Position numbers and translations under genes: made by a program. This document shows, piece after piece, positions 28,113-37,364 of a stretch of DNA of 64,000 bases. Under the pieces are notes generated by a model, which searched no databases, had not been told where the DNA came from, and was given only the letters and a program-made list of their open reading frames with translations. The stretch lies in assembly GCA_965216155.1 (NCBI GenBank), contig CBDCFD010000007.1, positions 2,009,210-2,073,209 on the forward strand, given 5' to 3'. Each line of letters opens with the position of its first letter. Position 1 is the stretch's first letter. The stretch is from CATOSP01 sp965216155 (GTDB lineage: Bacteria > Chloroflexota > Dehalococcoidia > Lucifugimonadales > UBA3495).

Positions 28113-29042
28113 GTGAAGCTTCAGAATTACAAACTGCGGGGGTTCAAAGTCCGCGCCGGCCCGTCAGGTGTCCATCTTTTTGACCGGGTTTCTGGAGTAA
28201 ACATCCTTCTTGAGGAGGCGCGGACTCCGTCACAATCCTGGTCGTTAGCACCCCGTTATGTCTCGGTAGCACTCACGAACGCATGTGAACTCTCTTGTTC
28301 ATACTGCTACGCTCCGAAAAAGCCTGCCACGCTGGACTTCGAACAGATCACTGCGTGGCTGTCAGAACTGGACGCCAATGGTTGCCTCGGGATTGGGTTT
28401 GGGGGTGGGGAACCTACCTTGTATCGGGGATTTGTCGAGCTATGCCGCTTTGCGTCTCAAGAAACGTCCCTCGCGGTTTCGTTTACCACTCACGGACACA
28501 ACCTTGATGAACGCCTACTGGCTGAACTCAATGGAAACGTCCACTTCGTGAGGGTGAGCATGGACGGGGTCGGGGCTACGTACGAAAGACTGAGAAGGCG
28601 GTCATTCCAGTCTATCCTACAGCACCTCAAAATAGCACGTGAACTAGCTCCTTTCGGGATCAACTACGTAGTAAACAGCGAGACCTTGCCCGACTTGGAC
28701 TGTGCTACTAGGCTCGCGGCCGACTTGGGAGCATCCGAATTCCTCCTTCTGCCCGAACGACCAACACATGGCACGGGCGGCGTCGACCGCGTTACGATGA
28801 GTAACTTACGTCTGTGGGTCGCCGAATATCAGGGCAAGGTTCCTCTAGCGATAAGTGAAGCTTGGACGGAAGGAATAGATGTCGCTAACCCATTCTTCCA
28901 AGAATCCGGGTTACACGGGTATGCTCACATCAATGCTTGGGGAACCCTCAAGCGGTCATCCTACGATTGTCATGGCCAAGCAATTGGAGTTGACGGGGTC
29001 ATGACAGCATTAGAATTATATCAGGGAGACAAGACAGAATGA
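28113..29042 (+). CDS. Radical SAM enzyme of the three-gene cassette
   Basis: GTG 28113 follows GGAGG at five bases; 309 residues. The cluster-binding motif is C58-x3-C62-x2-C65 (ACELSCSYCYAP). GGGEP at 97-101 binds SAM, and VSMDG follows at the usual distance. The C-terminus is short, with a single late Cys (SYDCHG) and no SPASM-type cysteine set, so it should carry only one 4Fe-4S cluster. The sequence style is nearest to MoaA/sulfatase-maturase-like enzymes that modify peptides or nucleotides. It overlaps the next gene as ATGA, implying tight co-translation with the 135-residue protein, which could be its substrate or partner. Base composition is visibly more AT-rich than the genes around the cassette. 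The reaction is unknown. Confidence 0.85.
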   Translation: MKLQNYKLRGFKVRAGPSGVHLFDRVSGVNILLEEARTPSQSWSLAPRYVSVALTNACELSCSYCYAPKKPATLDFEQITAWLSELDANGCLGIGFGGGEPTLYRGFVELCRFASQETSLAVSFTTHGHNLDERLLAELNGNVHFVRVSMDGVGATYERLRRRSFQSILQHLKIARELAPFGINYVVNSETLPDLDCATRLAADLGASEFLLLPERPTHGTGGVDRVTMSNLRLWVAEYQGKVPLAISEAWTEGIDVANPFFQESGLHGYAHINAWGTLKRSSYDCHGQAIGVDGVMTALELYQGDKTE

Positions 29043-29446
29043 AAGTTTGGTACGGCTTTGGCTCCGAGCATTCAGCGAATCTGGTAATGATCGGTAAATT
29101 CAAAGACAGTCAAGATGCGTCAGATGCGATGCGGATGATCGATGAAATAACGGAACAGGTAAACGCTGATGTGGATGTCGGCCAAATTGAAGTTGGCGAA
29201 CTCACAGAACACTACACCGAAACGATGCTGGACTTGATGAGAAGGCTGAACATTTACGTTATCTCTCCCAACGAGCTTGAACAGTTCGCCTACGATGTCA
29301 GAGTAAATGTCGATAACGATGAAATAATTGTTAGAACCGACGAAGGTGATGTGTCAGCGTTCCTGAAGCTAATGATTCAGAAGGGAGCACGAGTCCAAGT
29401 TTACTCCGCCCATGATTATCCTGAATCAGAACGTGGTCGTGGCTAA
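29039..29446 (+). CDS. DUF6375-like small protein coupled to radical SAM gene
   Basis: The 135-residue protein starts MKVWYGFGSEHSANLVMIG, which I associate with the uncharacterised DUF6375 family. It is acidic, has no cysteine, and alternates helices and strands (an ADVDVGQIEVGE strand, then a VSAFLKLMIQKGARVQVYSAHDYP end). This looks like a small ferredoxin-fold-type adaptor rather than an enzyme. It overlaps the radical SAM gene by four bases and ends 24 bp before the NTPase gene. A role as radical SAM partner or as a sensor is inference from coupling only. Confidence 0.65.
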   Translation: MKVWYGFGSEHSANLVMIGKFKDSQDASDAMRMIDEITEQVNADVDVGQIEVGELTEHYTETMLDLMRRLNIYVISPNELEQFAYDVRVNVDNDEIIVRTDEGDVSAFLKLMIQKGARVQVYSAHDYPESERGRG

Positions 29447-29470
29447 TAGTCTAACCTAGGCAAAGACGAT

Positions 29471-32400
29471 ATGACTTCTGTTAACTGGGATGTATTTCAA
29501 GGCCTACCCGGGAGCGCCACCGACAACTTCGAAATGCTCTGTCGGTCACTGATTCGACGGCATTATGGCCAATACGGTACGTTCCGTGCCTTAGCTCAGC
29601 AGCCTGGGGTAGAGTTCCACCTTAAACTTTACGCCCCATGCTCGTTAGGAAAGCCGGACCGGTGGTATGGTTGGCAATGCCGTTGGTATGGTCTCCCAGG
29701 AGGCCGTGCTATTGGGAGAACCCGGCGCAGCAAAATCAGAGAAGCGATCGCTAAGACCGCTGAAGTCCTGCCGGACCTATCTGACTGGGTTCTTTGGACC
29801 AGATACCCCCTTACCGAAGGGGACCAAGAATGGTTCTACAAGCTCGATACTCAGATGCAACTGCATCTGTGGGCCGACTCTGAGGTCGAAGAGCATCTTA
29901 GTGGCAGCGCCGAGATTTTCCGGCGGACCTATTTTGGCGACTTAGTCTTGACCCCGGACGACCTGTCCCGTCTGCATGAAGAATCCACCGCCAAAATAAC
30001 GGCACGCTGGCAGCCTAACCTTCATCAAGTCATCGACGCGGAACGAGAAATCCAAAGAATCCTGGGGCAAGCTGACTCCTCGAACAACCTTAGGGACTTG
30101 ATCGGGAGTCTCGACACTGGCGCCAAAGCGGTCAATTCAGGGCCTGAGAGGGTTCCTGTATCGCTCGAGGATGCCACAGCGGAGGTAGTCGGACTCGCTC
30201 AGTCCTTTAAGTTGAAACTGAAAGTCGTGCTTAGCGCACTAAGTCAGGGTAGCCTAGATTCCCTGAACGAGTTGCCGCTTGAGATGCCTCCATCACCGAA
30301 AGGGAGGTTATTGTCCCTTCCACGACAGTTGCGGTCTAGGCGCCATCCCGCTGCTCTAGCTGCAACCAACCTGCTGGCAGATATTCGGTCAGCTAGAGCA
30401 GCTTTGAAATCAGTTGCTGACGACCTCGGAACACGCCAAATGGCAGTAGTCGCCGAGTACGGATGCGGCAAGACTCATCTGGCTGCACAGACCACAGCAC
30501 CGAAAGTCAATCGACCGGCGGGAGTCCTATTGCACGGGCGTAGTCTAAATGCCGGTGGTAGTCTTAACCTCCTCGCGGGCACGGTGGTGGTCCAAGGCTC
30601 TCAAGTTTCTACCATGGAAGCTCTAGTTGCTGCCGTCGATGCAGCCGGACGTCGGGCTCATCGGCGCCTCCCTATCGTGATTGATGGTCTCAATGAAGCC
30701 GAGGATCCCCGAGATTGGAAGGGTCTGTTGGCCTCGCTGGACGAGACACTAAGACGGTACACATATGCCTTGGTAGTTACCACTGTCCGACCAGAATTTG
30801 CAGACGAAGTTCTACCGGATGGCATCGGCCGATTGGAGATATCGGATTTCGGTGAGGATACGACTGATGCCATAGATATCTACTTTGGACATTATCTTAT
30901 TGACGCCACCGATGCAGAATTGCCCCTCGATTTTTTGACTCACCCGTTGATCCTGCGCATGTTCTGCGAGGTTGCCAACCCCAAGAGACTAAATGTGGTT
31001 GGTGTCGAGGCAATGCCGCTGTCGCTTACTGGTCTTTTCGACCGATACCTTGAAGACTCTGCCAAGCGAATAGCTGAACTGTCCTCTAGGGCCCATCGGT
31101 ATTTTGAGCAGGACGTGCGTTCAGCGCTCTCTGAGATTGGGGCAGCTCTGTGGGAAGGAAAATCCCGTGATTTGTCGTTGTCAGTGTTGCGAAAACGTTT
31201 GCACGACGACAACTGCCCGTGGAACGTCAGTTTGGCCCGAGCTTTGGAGCAAGACGGGGTCCTGCTCAGAGTCATCGGAGATAGCCCAGACCAAGCCCGA
31301 GTGGCAGTAGTTTTCGACGCCTTGGCTGGTCACCTTATCGCCCACACTGTTTTGGCTAAGCACGGGAGTGCTGGGCTGGAGACATGGCTACAAGACCCTT
31401 GCACACTGAAAGCCCTAACGGGGCCTCGGTCTGAACAGCATCCCTTGGCCGCTGACATGCTGAGGTCATTCGCAGGTCTCGTGCCTCGTAAGTTCTATCG
31501 GCAACAGTTTTGGACGTTCTTAGATGAACCTCTGCGAACTGTCGCATTGCGGATGGCAGCTGAACTCGAGGGTGCTTACATCGACTCCCAAACCGTGGAC
31601 GAGCTAGCAAAGCTTGTTGCAGGCCCTCCGAAGATGTCTCGAAGCCTGTTCGACAGGCTATTACATACTCAGGGCTCAACGGCCCACCCGTTGAACTCCG
31701 ACTTCCTGGACATGACACTCCGGCCTTTGAGTGTTGCGGAACGGGACATTCGATGGACCGAATGGATTCGAAGTAACGACTCTCGACTTCTGGGGTATCT
31801 CCAGGGATGCGAGGAGAGATGGAGAAGCAATTCACAACGCGACCCATCGGACCGGCTACGTGCTCAATTGGCAAAGTGGATGTTGACCAGCACAGTACGA
31901 GGACTTCGAGACCAAGCGACCGAGACGCTTTACTGGTACGGACGCGGTTCACCGGAGGATTTGTTCGAGATCACTGTAGACGCTCTATCAATTAACGACC
32001 CTTATGTATATGAGCGGCTCCTCGCAGCAAGCTATGGTGTCGTTATCTCGAATCAGTCTCCTTGCCTTGGTTTTGCGAAAACTGTCGGTAGCTACTTACA
32101 AGGTCTCAACAATAGATTGGTAGGTCCGTCAGCAACCCACCCTACTAATGACCAGTTGGCAAGGCTTTACGTACAAGACACGGTCGCGTTTGCCCTATAT
32201 TTTTTCCCAGATGAAGTTCCAGAATCTCTTAAGGACATTCAAGACGGCGCTCAAATGCCCTTCTTGCCTGCTCCGACAGTGAGTCCACTTGAAGATGGCG
32301 ATGCGAAGCGAAAGGATGTTCACCAGACGCTCCATATGGATTTTGAGAACTATACGCTCGGAAGCTTGTTTGATGATCGCAGAAACTATGATATGGACCA

Positions 32401-33448
32401 TTCTGGCCATAAGGCCGTTGTGGCGTATGTCCTCGGCACCGTCTGGGAACTCGGGTGGCGTAAAGACCACTTGGGCACCATTGATGAAGCCCCACAATAC
32501 CCAATGCCCCGGAGTGAGCCTGCCGAACGGTATGGCAAAAAGTACGGGTGGATAGGCTTCCGCGCATACGCAGGGATGGTAGATGGAGGAAGGGCCCAAA
32601 TCGGGCGTGAGCTTCTCCAAGACCGACAGATAGACCTTTCCTTCCCAGGAGATTTGTTAGAAGCCCCAATCCATCTCTCTGAATGGACCAAGGTGACACC
32701 TAGAGACCATCGGAGTTGGATAAGAAAAGGAAGAGTTGATGTGCCTAACCTATTTCTCACTCCCGGCGAGATCGGCGCAGACCCCGGTCCCTGGGTCGCG
32801 ACATACGGCTACTTAGCCGACAAGAAACCAGAATTAGGGAGGGAAGTGTTCGGATTTGTTACGGCGTTGCTTGTAGAACCCGAACAGGCAGATGAACTGA
32901 TACATGCGTTGAAGGAGTGGAATCACTTCAGCGGGTTCCGGGCGCCAAACCCGCCGCGTACCTATACTCGGACGTTCGCAGGGGAAATACCATGGAGAAC
33001 TCAATTTGTGACGGATGAGGATGAAGCTTCCTTATACGTTCAAGAGTTGACAATTGACCCCAAGTCTACGTTAGAAATCGAAATACTATCTCACTACTAT
33101 ACATGGGAAGGCCCGGGACCAGTCGGCTTTTTGGAAGCACCCGTACCGTCCAAGTCGTTTTCAGCGGCGTTTGGCCTGCGAGGGGCACCACAAACATTCG
33201 ACCAGAAATTCCCTGATGGCACAGTGGCCTCAAAAACCCTCCACCCGCCTGGAGGGTTCTCCGGGCACCTCCTGTACCTGAGAGAGGACCTGATACGGGA
33301 TTATGCAAGGGGGCGTGAGCTGGTTTGGTTTATTAGGGGTGAACGCACGCTACTTAGTGTGTCTCGCCAAGCTCCGCGCTGGCTGTCAAACGCATACCGC
33401 AACCAAGCACACATCTGGCGCCATATCATCCAACATAGTAGCCTCTAA
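29471..33448 (+). CDS. 1325-aa nuclease-like / STAND-like NTPase
   Basis: Residues about 15-130 resemble the Mrr-like PD-(D/E)XK domain found at the N-terminus of Avs-type proteins: FEMLCRSLIRRHYG, then PGVEF, then WYGWQCRWY. The last stands in for the (D/E)xK strand, but with Arg for Lys. A P-loop (AEYGCGKTHL, near residue 328) and a Walker B of NACHT/STAND style (IVIDGLNEAED, near residue 402) follow. The remaining roughly 800 residues have no motif I recognise and may be a helical sensor. Domain order (effector, NTPase switch, long sensor) matches anti-phage STAND proteins. The gene is intact and ends 107 bp before an IS110. It could alternatively be a DNA-processing ATPase, but with a radical SAM and DUF6375-like gene upstream I know of no described system with this composition. 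Confidence 0.75.
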   Translation: MTSVNWDVFQGLPGSATDNFEMLCRSLIRRHYGQYGTFRALAQQPGVEFHLKLYAPCSLGKPDRWYGWQCRWYGLPGGRAIGRTRRSKIREAIAKTAEVLPDLSDWVLWTRYPLTEGDQEWFYKLDTQMQLHLWADSEVEEHLSGSAEIFRRTYFGDLVLTPDDLSRLHEESTAKITARWQPNLHQVIDAEREIQRILGQADSSNNLRDLIGSLDTGAKAVNSGPERVPVSLEDATAEVVGLAQSFKLKLKVVLSALSQGSLDSLNELPLEMPPSPKGRLLSLPRQLRSRRHPAALAATNLLADIRSARAALKSVADDLGTRQMAVVAEYGCGKTHLAAQTTAPKVNRPAGVLLHGRSLNAGGSLNLLAGTVVVQGSQVSTMEALVAAVDAAGRRAHRRLPIVIDGLNEAEDPRDWKGLLASLDETLRRYTYALVVTTVRPEFADEVLPDGIGRLEISDFGEDTTDAIDIYFGHYLIDATDAELPLDFLTHPLILRMFCEVANPKRLNVVGVEAMPLSLTGLFDRYLEDSAKRIAELSSRAHRYFEQDVRSALSEIGAALWEGKSRDLSLSVLRKRLHDDNCPWNVSLARALEQDGVLLRVIGDSPDQARVAVVFDALAGHLIAHTVLAKHGSAGLETWLQDPCTLKALTGPRSEQHPLAADMLRSFAGLVPRKFYRQQFWTFLDEPLRTVALRMAAELEGAYIDSQTVDELAKLVAGPPKMSRSLFDRLLHTQGSTAHPLNSDFLDMTLRPLSVAERDIRWTEWIRSNDSRLLGYLQGCEERWRSNSQRDPSDRLRAQLAKWMLTSTVRGLRDQATETLYWYGRGSPEDLFEITVDALSINDPYVYERLLAASYGVVISNQSPCLGFAKTVGSYLQGLNNRLVGPSATHPTNDQLARLYVQDTVAFALYFFPDEVPESLKDIQDGAQMPFLPAPTVSPLEDGDAKRKDVHQTLHMDFENYTLGSLFDDRRNYDMDHSGHKAVVAYVLGTVWELGWRKDHLGTIDEAPQYPMPRSEPAERYGKKYGWIGFRAYAGMVDGGRAQIGRELLQDRQIDLSFPGDLLEAPIHLSEWTKVTPRDHRSWIRKGRVDVPNLFLTPGEIGADPGPWVATYGYLADKKPELGREVFGFVTALLVEPEQADELIHALKEWNHFSGFRAPNPPRTYTRTFAGEIPWRTQFVTDEDEASLYVQELTIDPKSTLEIEILSHYYTWEGPGPVGFLEAPVPSKSFSAAFGLRGAPQTFDQKFPDGTVASKTLHPPGGFSGHLLYLREDLIRDYARGRELVWFIRGERTLLSVSRQAPRWLSNAYRNQAHIWRHIIQHSSL

Positions 33449-33554
33449 TCATCTTTGGTTGCGGTTTACGTTAGAACATCAACGGCAAAGATTCAGTCCC
33501 AACTTAAGACCTTGTCATCGATTAGTCTCCGGTGTCAAGCAACTGTCTTGAAAG

Positions 33555-34517
33555 TCAATAGGAATGGGTGAGGGACTTGGTGTCCGGGTGGTTCCAAGAC
33601 GAGCCGTACTTGAGCATGGAGTTGAGGATTATCAGCAGCTTGCGCATACAGGCGGTCAGAGCCAGCTTTTTCGGCTTGCCGGCCGACAACAGGCGCTGGT
33701 AGAAGTCCCTGATGACCGGGTTGAAGCGGCTGGCTACCAACGCTCCCATGTAGAGGGCTGTGCGGACCCTGGCCCGTCCACCCCAGACGGTGCGTTTGCC
33801 CCGCAGGGCGCCACTGTCCCGGTTGAAGGGAGCCACGCCCACCAGGGCAGCGATCTGCCGGCGGTTGAGAGTGCCCAGTTCGGGCAGGTATGCCAGAAGG
33901 GTAAGGGAGATCTGGTTTCCGATGCCAGGTACGCTGCGCAGCAGGTCGTCCTTCTCCCGCCATACAGGACTCTGGCGGAGGGTCTGGCGCAAGCCCTGGT
34001 CCAGGTCGTCCAGCTGCTGCTTGAGCCAGGCGATGTGGGCCTCGATGCTGGGCCGGACGGCCATGGCAGCACTGGAGAGGCGGTTCCTCTCCGCTACCAG
34101 CATGGTCATCACCTGGTGTCTGCGGGCCACCAGCGAGCTGAGGACTTGGGTCTCGGCGTCCCGGAGGGGACGCCGGGGAGGACGGACGGCCTCGGCGAAG
34201 TGAGCCAGGACCGCCGCATCCAGGGAATCGGTTTTGGCCAGCCGCCCAGTGGCCTTGGCAAAGTCCCGTACCTGGCGAGGGTTGACTACCACCACCGGCA
34301 GGGAGGCAGCTGCCAGGGCTGCCACCAAGGGCAGTTCCAGCCCACCCGTAGCCTCCAGCACCAGGGCTGCGGGATTGAGTTGCTGCATCTGGGCCACCAG
34401 CGCCGCGATCCCGGCCGGGTCGTTGGAGACCTCGCGCCTGTCTCCCCCAGGACGGATGGCCACATCCACCTGGGCCTTGGCCACATCGATCCCTACGTAG
34501 ATACCGTGTTGCTCCAT
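33555..34517 (-). CDS. IS110-family transposase (DEDD recombinase), intact
   Basis: ATG 34517 follows GGGAGG; 320 residues. The N-terminal RuvC-like DEDD domain shows YVGIDVAKAQVDVA, VLEATGG and AKTDSLDAAVLAHF. The C-terminal domain has the helix-hairpin-helix LLRSVPGIGNQISLTLL and the region around the catalytic serine (LYMGALVAS). The gene looks complete. IS110 enzymes are guided by a bridge RNA encoded in the element's non-coding end. The insertion lies between the NTPase gene and IS66 debris, so it may have cut into the latter. Confidence 0.9.
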   Translation of the reverse strand: MEQHGIYVGIDVAKAQVDVAIRPGGDRREVSNDPAGIAALVAQMQQLNPAALVLEATGGLELPLVAALAAASLPVVVVNPRQVRDFAKATGRLAKTDSLDAAVLAHFAEAVRPPRRPLRDAETQVLSSLVARRHQVMTMLVAERNRLSSAAMAVRPSIEAHIAWLKQQLDDLDQGLRQTLRQSPVWREKDDLLRSVPGIGNQISLTLLAYLPELGTLNRRQIAALVGVAPFNRDSGALRGKRTVWGGRARVRTALYMGALVASRFNPVIRDFYQRLLSAGKPKKLALTACMRKLLIILNSMLKYGSSWNHPDTKSLTHSY

Positions 34518-34690
34518 GAGAACCTCCCTGCGAACCGTCGGCCCGTCCTTGCGAGATGCGGGCTTGGTTGGCCCAGGCAACTGTGCGGGCTCTGTTCTGA
34601 TAAGGGTGCGGCGACCCAAGCTTGACAACGGTCTTCCATGACCCAGGGCGGGCCGGTCTGCCGCACCCCGCACACCTTCAAGAGAGAAAA
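34518..34690 (-). ncRNA. Candidate bridge-RNA region of IS110
   Basis: The 173 bases upstream of the transposase start contain no gene. On the minus strand they hold several short GC-rich hairpin arms (for example CGCACCCTTATCAGAAC leading into GAGCCCGCAC...). In the IS110 group the bridge RNA is made from exactly this left-end region; in the IS1111 group it lies downstream. Assignment rests on position only. Confidence 0.4.
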
Positions 34691-35075
34691 TTATCCACCT
34701 CCAAGCCAAGATACAAGGGCGGCGGGACATTGGGCCAGTGGGGTGCCGAATGTCAGTCGGTCAATTCGTCCACGTGGTCCAACTTCCCGCCGCCGATTAC
34801 ACTTGCCCCTGGCGGCCGGTTTGTGGCCCGGCATCCTGGCTCCTGGTCCGTCACCGGACAGCCGGGCTTCCAGGCTCTCAACCCGCTGGCGCAGTTCGGA
34901 GATGACCCCCTGCTGTTCCGCGATGATCACTAGCAGGGTTCCCCGGCTCGCCTGGTCCAAGTCCAACTCTGGCTCCACTGTTCTTTTATGCCACAACTCC
35001 GCCTCGGCCGCCAGCATTTTTCAGCCTGGCGGCGGGCTTCGCCAAATTCGCCTCACTAACTCTGAACAGTTACGC
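34691..35075 (-). pseudogene. IS66-family element, 5' remnant
   Basis: The frame 35017 to 34691 begins with the N-terminus of an IS66 TnpC-type transposase: a leucine-rich coiled coil (EQQGVISELRQRVESLEARL) and the GARMPGHKPAARGK linker. Similarity then ends. A terminal repeat GTAACTGTTCAGAGTT (read on the minus strand) closes the element at 35074. The rest of the transposase is missing on the side facing the IS110. Confidence 0.7.
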
Positions 35076-35205
35076 AGGGAACCACCCGGTAGACCAGCTA
35101 TATGTAGTAAGATTGATTGCGGCGTAATTTCATCTGGACCTTTGGACTTTTGCATCCAGGCCACCAGGACTCGTGGCGGGACGACAGTCTACGAAGGTAC
35201 GAAAA

Positions 35206-36084
35206 ATGACTACAGTAGGCGGCGGGAAATACACCTACATCTTGGTCCAAGACTGGGCCAAACTTCCCGCAGGCCAGTCTTTCGGGACGGTCAGCGCCGT
35301 GGCCACCGATTCCCAGGACCGGGTCTACGTTTTCCAGCGGGCCGAGCCTCCGGTTGTGGTCTTCGACCGGGACGGTAACTTCCTCAGTTCGTGGGGCAAC
35401 GGCAATTTCGTCAGTCCTCACGGCCTCTTCATCACCGACGACATCATCTACCTGACCGACCGGGAAGGGTCAGTGGCCATGAAGTACACCCTCGAGGGAA
35501 AGCCCCTCCAGATCATTGGCTCCCACGGCGTCTACTCCGACACCGGCACTGAGGAAACCGGCACGGTGGTGCCCCGCTCCGCCGGTCCGTTCAACTACCT
35601 CACCGAGATGGTCCCGGCTCCCTCGGGCGACCTGTACATCTCCGATGGTTACCGCAACGCCCGGGTCCACCGCTTCTCCGCCGCCGGCGAGCTTATATCC
35701 TCCTGGGGCCAGCCGGGCAAGGGAGGACCCAACGAGTTCCACCTTCCCCACAGCCTGCTGGTAGGTCAGGATGGTCTGATATACCTCTGCGACCGTGAGA
35801 ACAGCCGCATCCAGGTGTTCTCGCAGGAAGGCGAGTACATCACCATGTGGACCGACATGAACCGCCCGCTGGACATTTCCCAGGACAGCGAGGGCATCTT
35901 CTACATCAGCGAGAGGGCTGAGAACGGCACTCCGCCGCAGATCAGCGTGCTGGACGGAGAGGGCAGCGTCCTGGCCCGCTGGCCATCCAGGTCCGCCCAC
36001 GGGTCATGGGTAGACGCTCACGGTGACATCTACCTGGCCCTCACCGCCGAGCAGAGCGTAGACAAGTACATCCGGCAGAGCTGA
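35206..36084 (+). CDS. NHL-repeat beta-propeller protein
   Basis: ATG 35206 with AAGG upstream gives 292 residues. Repeats of the type GDLYISDGYRNARVHRFS and GLIYLCDRENSRIQVFS form a six-bladed NHL propeller of the peptidyl-alpha-hydroxyglycine alpha-amidating-lyase-like group. No signal peptide is visible, so it is probably cytosolic. It is followed 53 bp later by an LLM flavin oxidoreductase on the same strand, a pairing that suggests a shared catabolic role, the propeller perhaps being a lactonase-like hydrolase. The pair is bracketed by IS66 remnants. Confidence 0.85.
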   Translation: MTTVGGGKYTYILVQDWAKLPAGQSFGTVSAVATDSQDRVYVFQRAEPPVVVFDRDGNFLSSWGNGNFVSPHGLFITDDIIYLTDREGSVAMKYTLEGKPLQIIGSHGVYSDTGTEETGTVVPRSAGPFNYLTEMVPAPSGDLYISDGYRNARVHRFSAAGELISSWGQPGKGGPNEFHLPHSLLVGQDGLIYLCDRENSRIQVFSQEGEYITMWTDMNRPLDISQDSEGIFYISERAENGTPPQISVLDGEGSVLARWPSRSAHGSWVDAHGDIYLALTAEQSVDKYIRQS

Positions 36085-36137
36085 ACACGCGACCACAAGT
36101 CCCAGGAACCGAGACCCAGGAGCAGGAATACAGGCCC

Positions 36138-37262
36138 ATGCAAATCGGCATGTTCTATCAGATGCAGGTGCCCAGGCCGTCATCCCGTACCTACGAGGCT
36201 GACCGGTTCTTGGAGATGCTTGACCAGGTCGCTTTCGCTGAAGAGATGGGCCTGAGCAGCGTCTGGATGGCGGACCACCAGTTCCGTACCGAGTGGTCCC
36301 ACTCCAGCGCCCCAGACGTAACTCTGGGCGCATTGAGCCAGCGCACCACCCGGATGCGCCTGGGAATCGCCGTGGTGGTGCCCCCGGTGCAGCACCCTCT
36401 TCACATCGCTGCCCGCACCGCAACCCTGGACATCCTCAGCAATGGAAGAGTTGATCTGGGCGTGGGCCGGTCCGGCTATCCCTACCAGATGGCCGCCTTC
36501 GGCACAGACCTGAAGGATGCGACGGGAATGGTGGACGAAGCCCTCGAGATTATCCCCAAGGCGTGGACTCAGAGCGAATTCACCTACGACGGCAAGCACT
36601 ATCAGATTCCCTTGCGTGAGGTCCACCCCAAGCCGGTACAGCAGCCGCACCCTCCCATCTGGCTCGGTTGCAGCCAGGAAGACACCTTCAGGAAAGCGGG
36701 CCTCATGGGTCTGGGGTGTCTCGCAATGGCCGGCGGCGGGGCCGCAGGACTGGCTCCCCTCGTGCAAGCCTACCGGGACGGCATCAGGGACGCCAGTCCG
36801 ACGACCGGGGTCGTCCACAACCGTGTCTCGGTAAGCACTGTGGCCATCTGCGGCGAATCGCGCAGGAAGGTGCAGGAACGCTCCTCCGAATTGATCGACT
36901 GGTACCGCCAACAACAGGCCCTCCGGGACGTCCGCGTGTGGAGCGGGCAGGACCCGTCCCGCGTCCCCGGCGACTACCAGTGGCACTACAGCCGTTCCAC
37001 CGCTTCCGACTCCCCGAAGCGCGAGGAAACATCGTCCCTCGACCAGATCAAGAGCGGCCGCTACTGCATCGGTGACCCCGAAGACTGCATCCGCTACCTT
37101 GAAGCCTATCAAGATGCAGGGGTAGACGAAGTGATGCCCCTCTTTCAGGTGGGCGGCATCTCCCATGACGAAGTCATGGAGACTCTGCGGCTATTCGGCA
37201 AGCACGTCGTGCCCTACTTTGATGCGAAGGCAAACTCGTCCTCCGGTAGCGTTGCAAATTAG
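36138..37262 (+). CDS. LLM-class flavin-dependent oxidoreductase
   Basis: The 374-residue protein is a luciferase-like TIM-barrel monooxygenase: MQIGMFYQMQ start, FAEEMGLSSVWMADHQF, the GIAVVVPPVQHPL strand, and LGVGRSGYPYQMAAFG for flavin binding. It would use FMN or F420 and a separate reductase. It lies downstream of the NHL protein in the same orientation with GGAG-type ribosome-binding sequence in the 53-bp gap. Enzymes of this type are greatly expanded in SAR202-like Chloroflexota, where degradation of recalcitrant organics has been proposed. Substrate here is unknown. Confidence 0.9.
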   Translation: MQIGMFYQMQVPRPSSRTYEADRFLEMLDQVAFAEEMGLSSVWMADHQFRTEWSHSSAPDVTLGALSQRTTRMRLGIAVVVPPVQHPLHIAARTATLDILSNGRVDLGVGRSGYPYQMAAFGTDLKDATGMVDEALEIIPKAWTQSEFTYDGKHYQIPLREVHPKPVQQPHPPIWLGCSQEDTFRKAGLMGLGCLAMAGGGAAGLAPLVQAYRDGIRDASPTTGVVHNRVSVSTVAICGESRRKVQERSSELIDWYRQQQALRDVRVWSGQDPSRVPGDYQWHYSRSTASDSPKREETSSLDQIKSGRYCIGDPEDCIRYLEAYQDAGVDEVMPLFQVGGISHDEVMETLRLFGKHVVPYFDAKANSSSGSVAN

Positions 37263-37364
37263 ACGGTCCCATTCCCTGCTCCAACCGTCATTCCTGCGAT
37301 CGAGGGAATCCACCGCACCGCCGACGTCTGCTAGACCACCTGCCACTAAGGGGAGACCTGAGCA

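Noticed and set aside
34691..35017. Reading the 108-codon frame as a stand-alone coiled-coil protein
   Set aside because: The coiled coil and the MPGHKP linker are the IS66 transposase N-terminus, and the IS66 terminal repeat follows.
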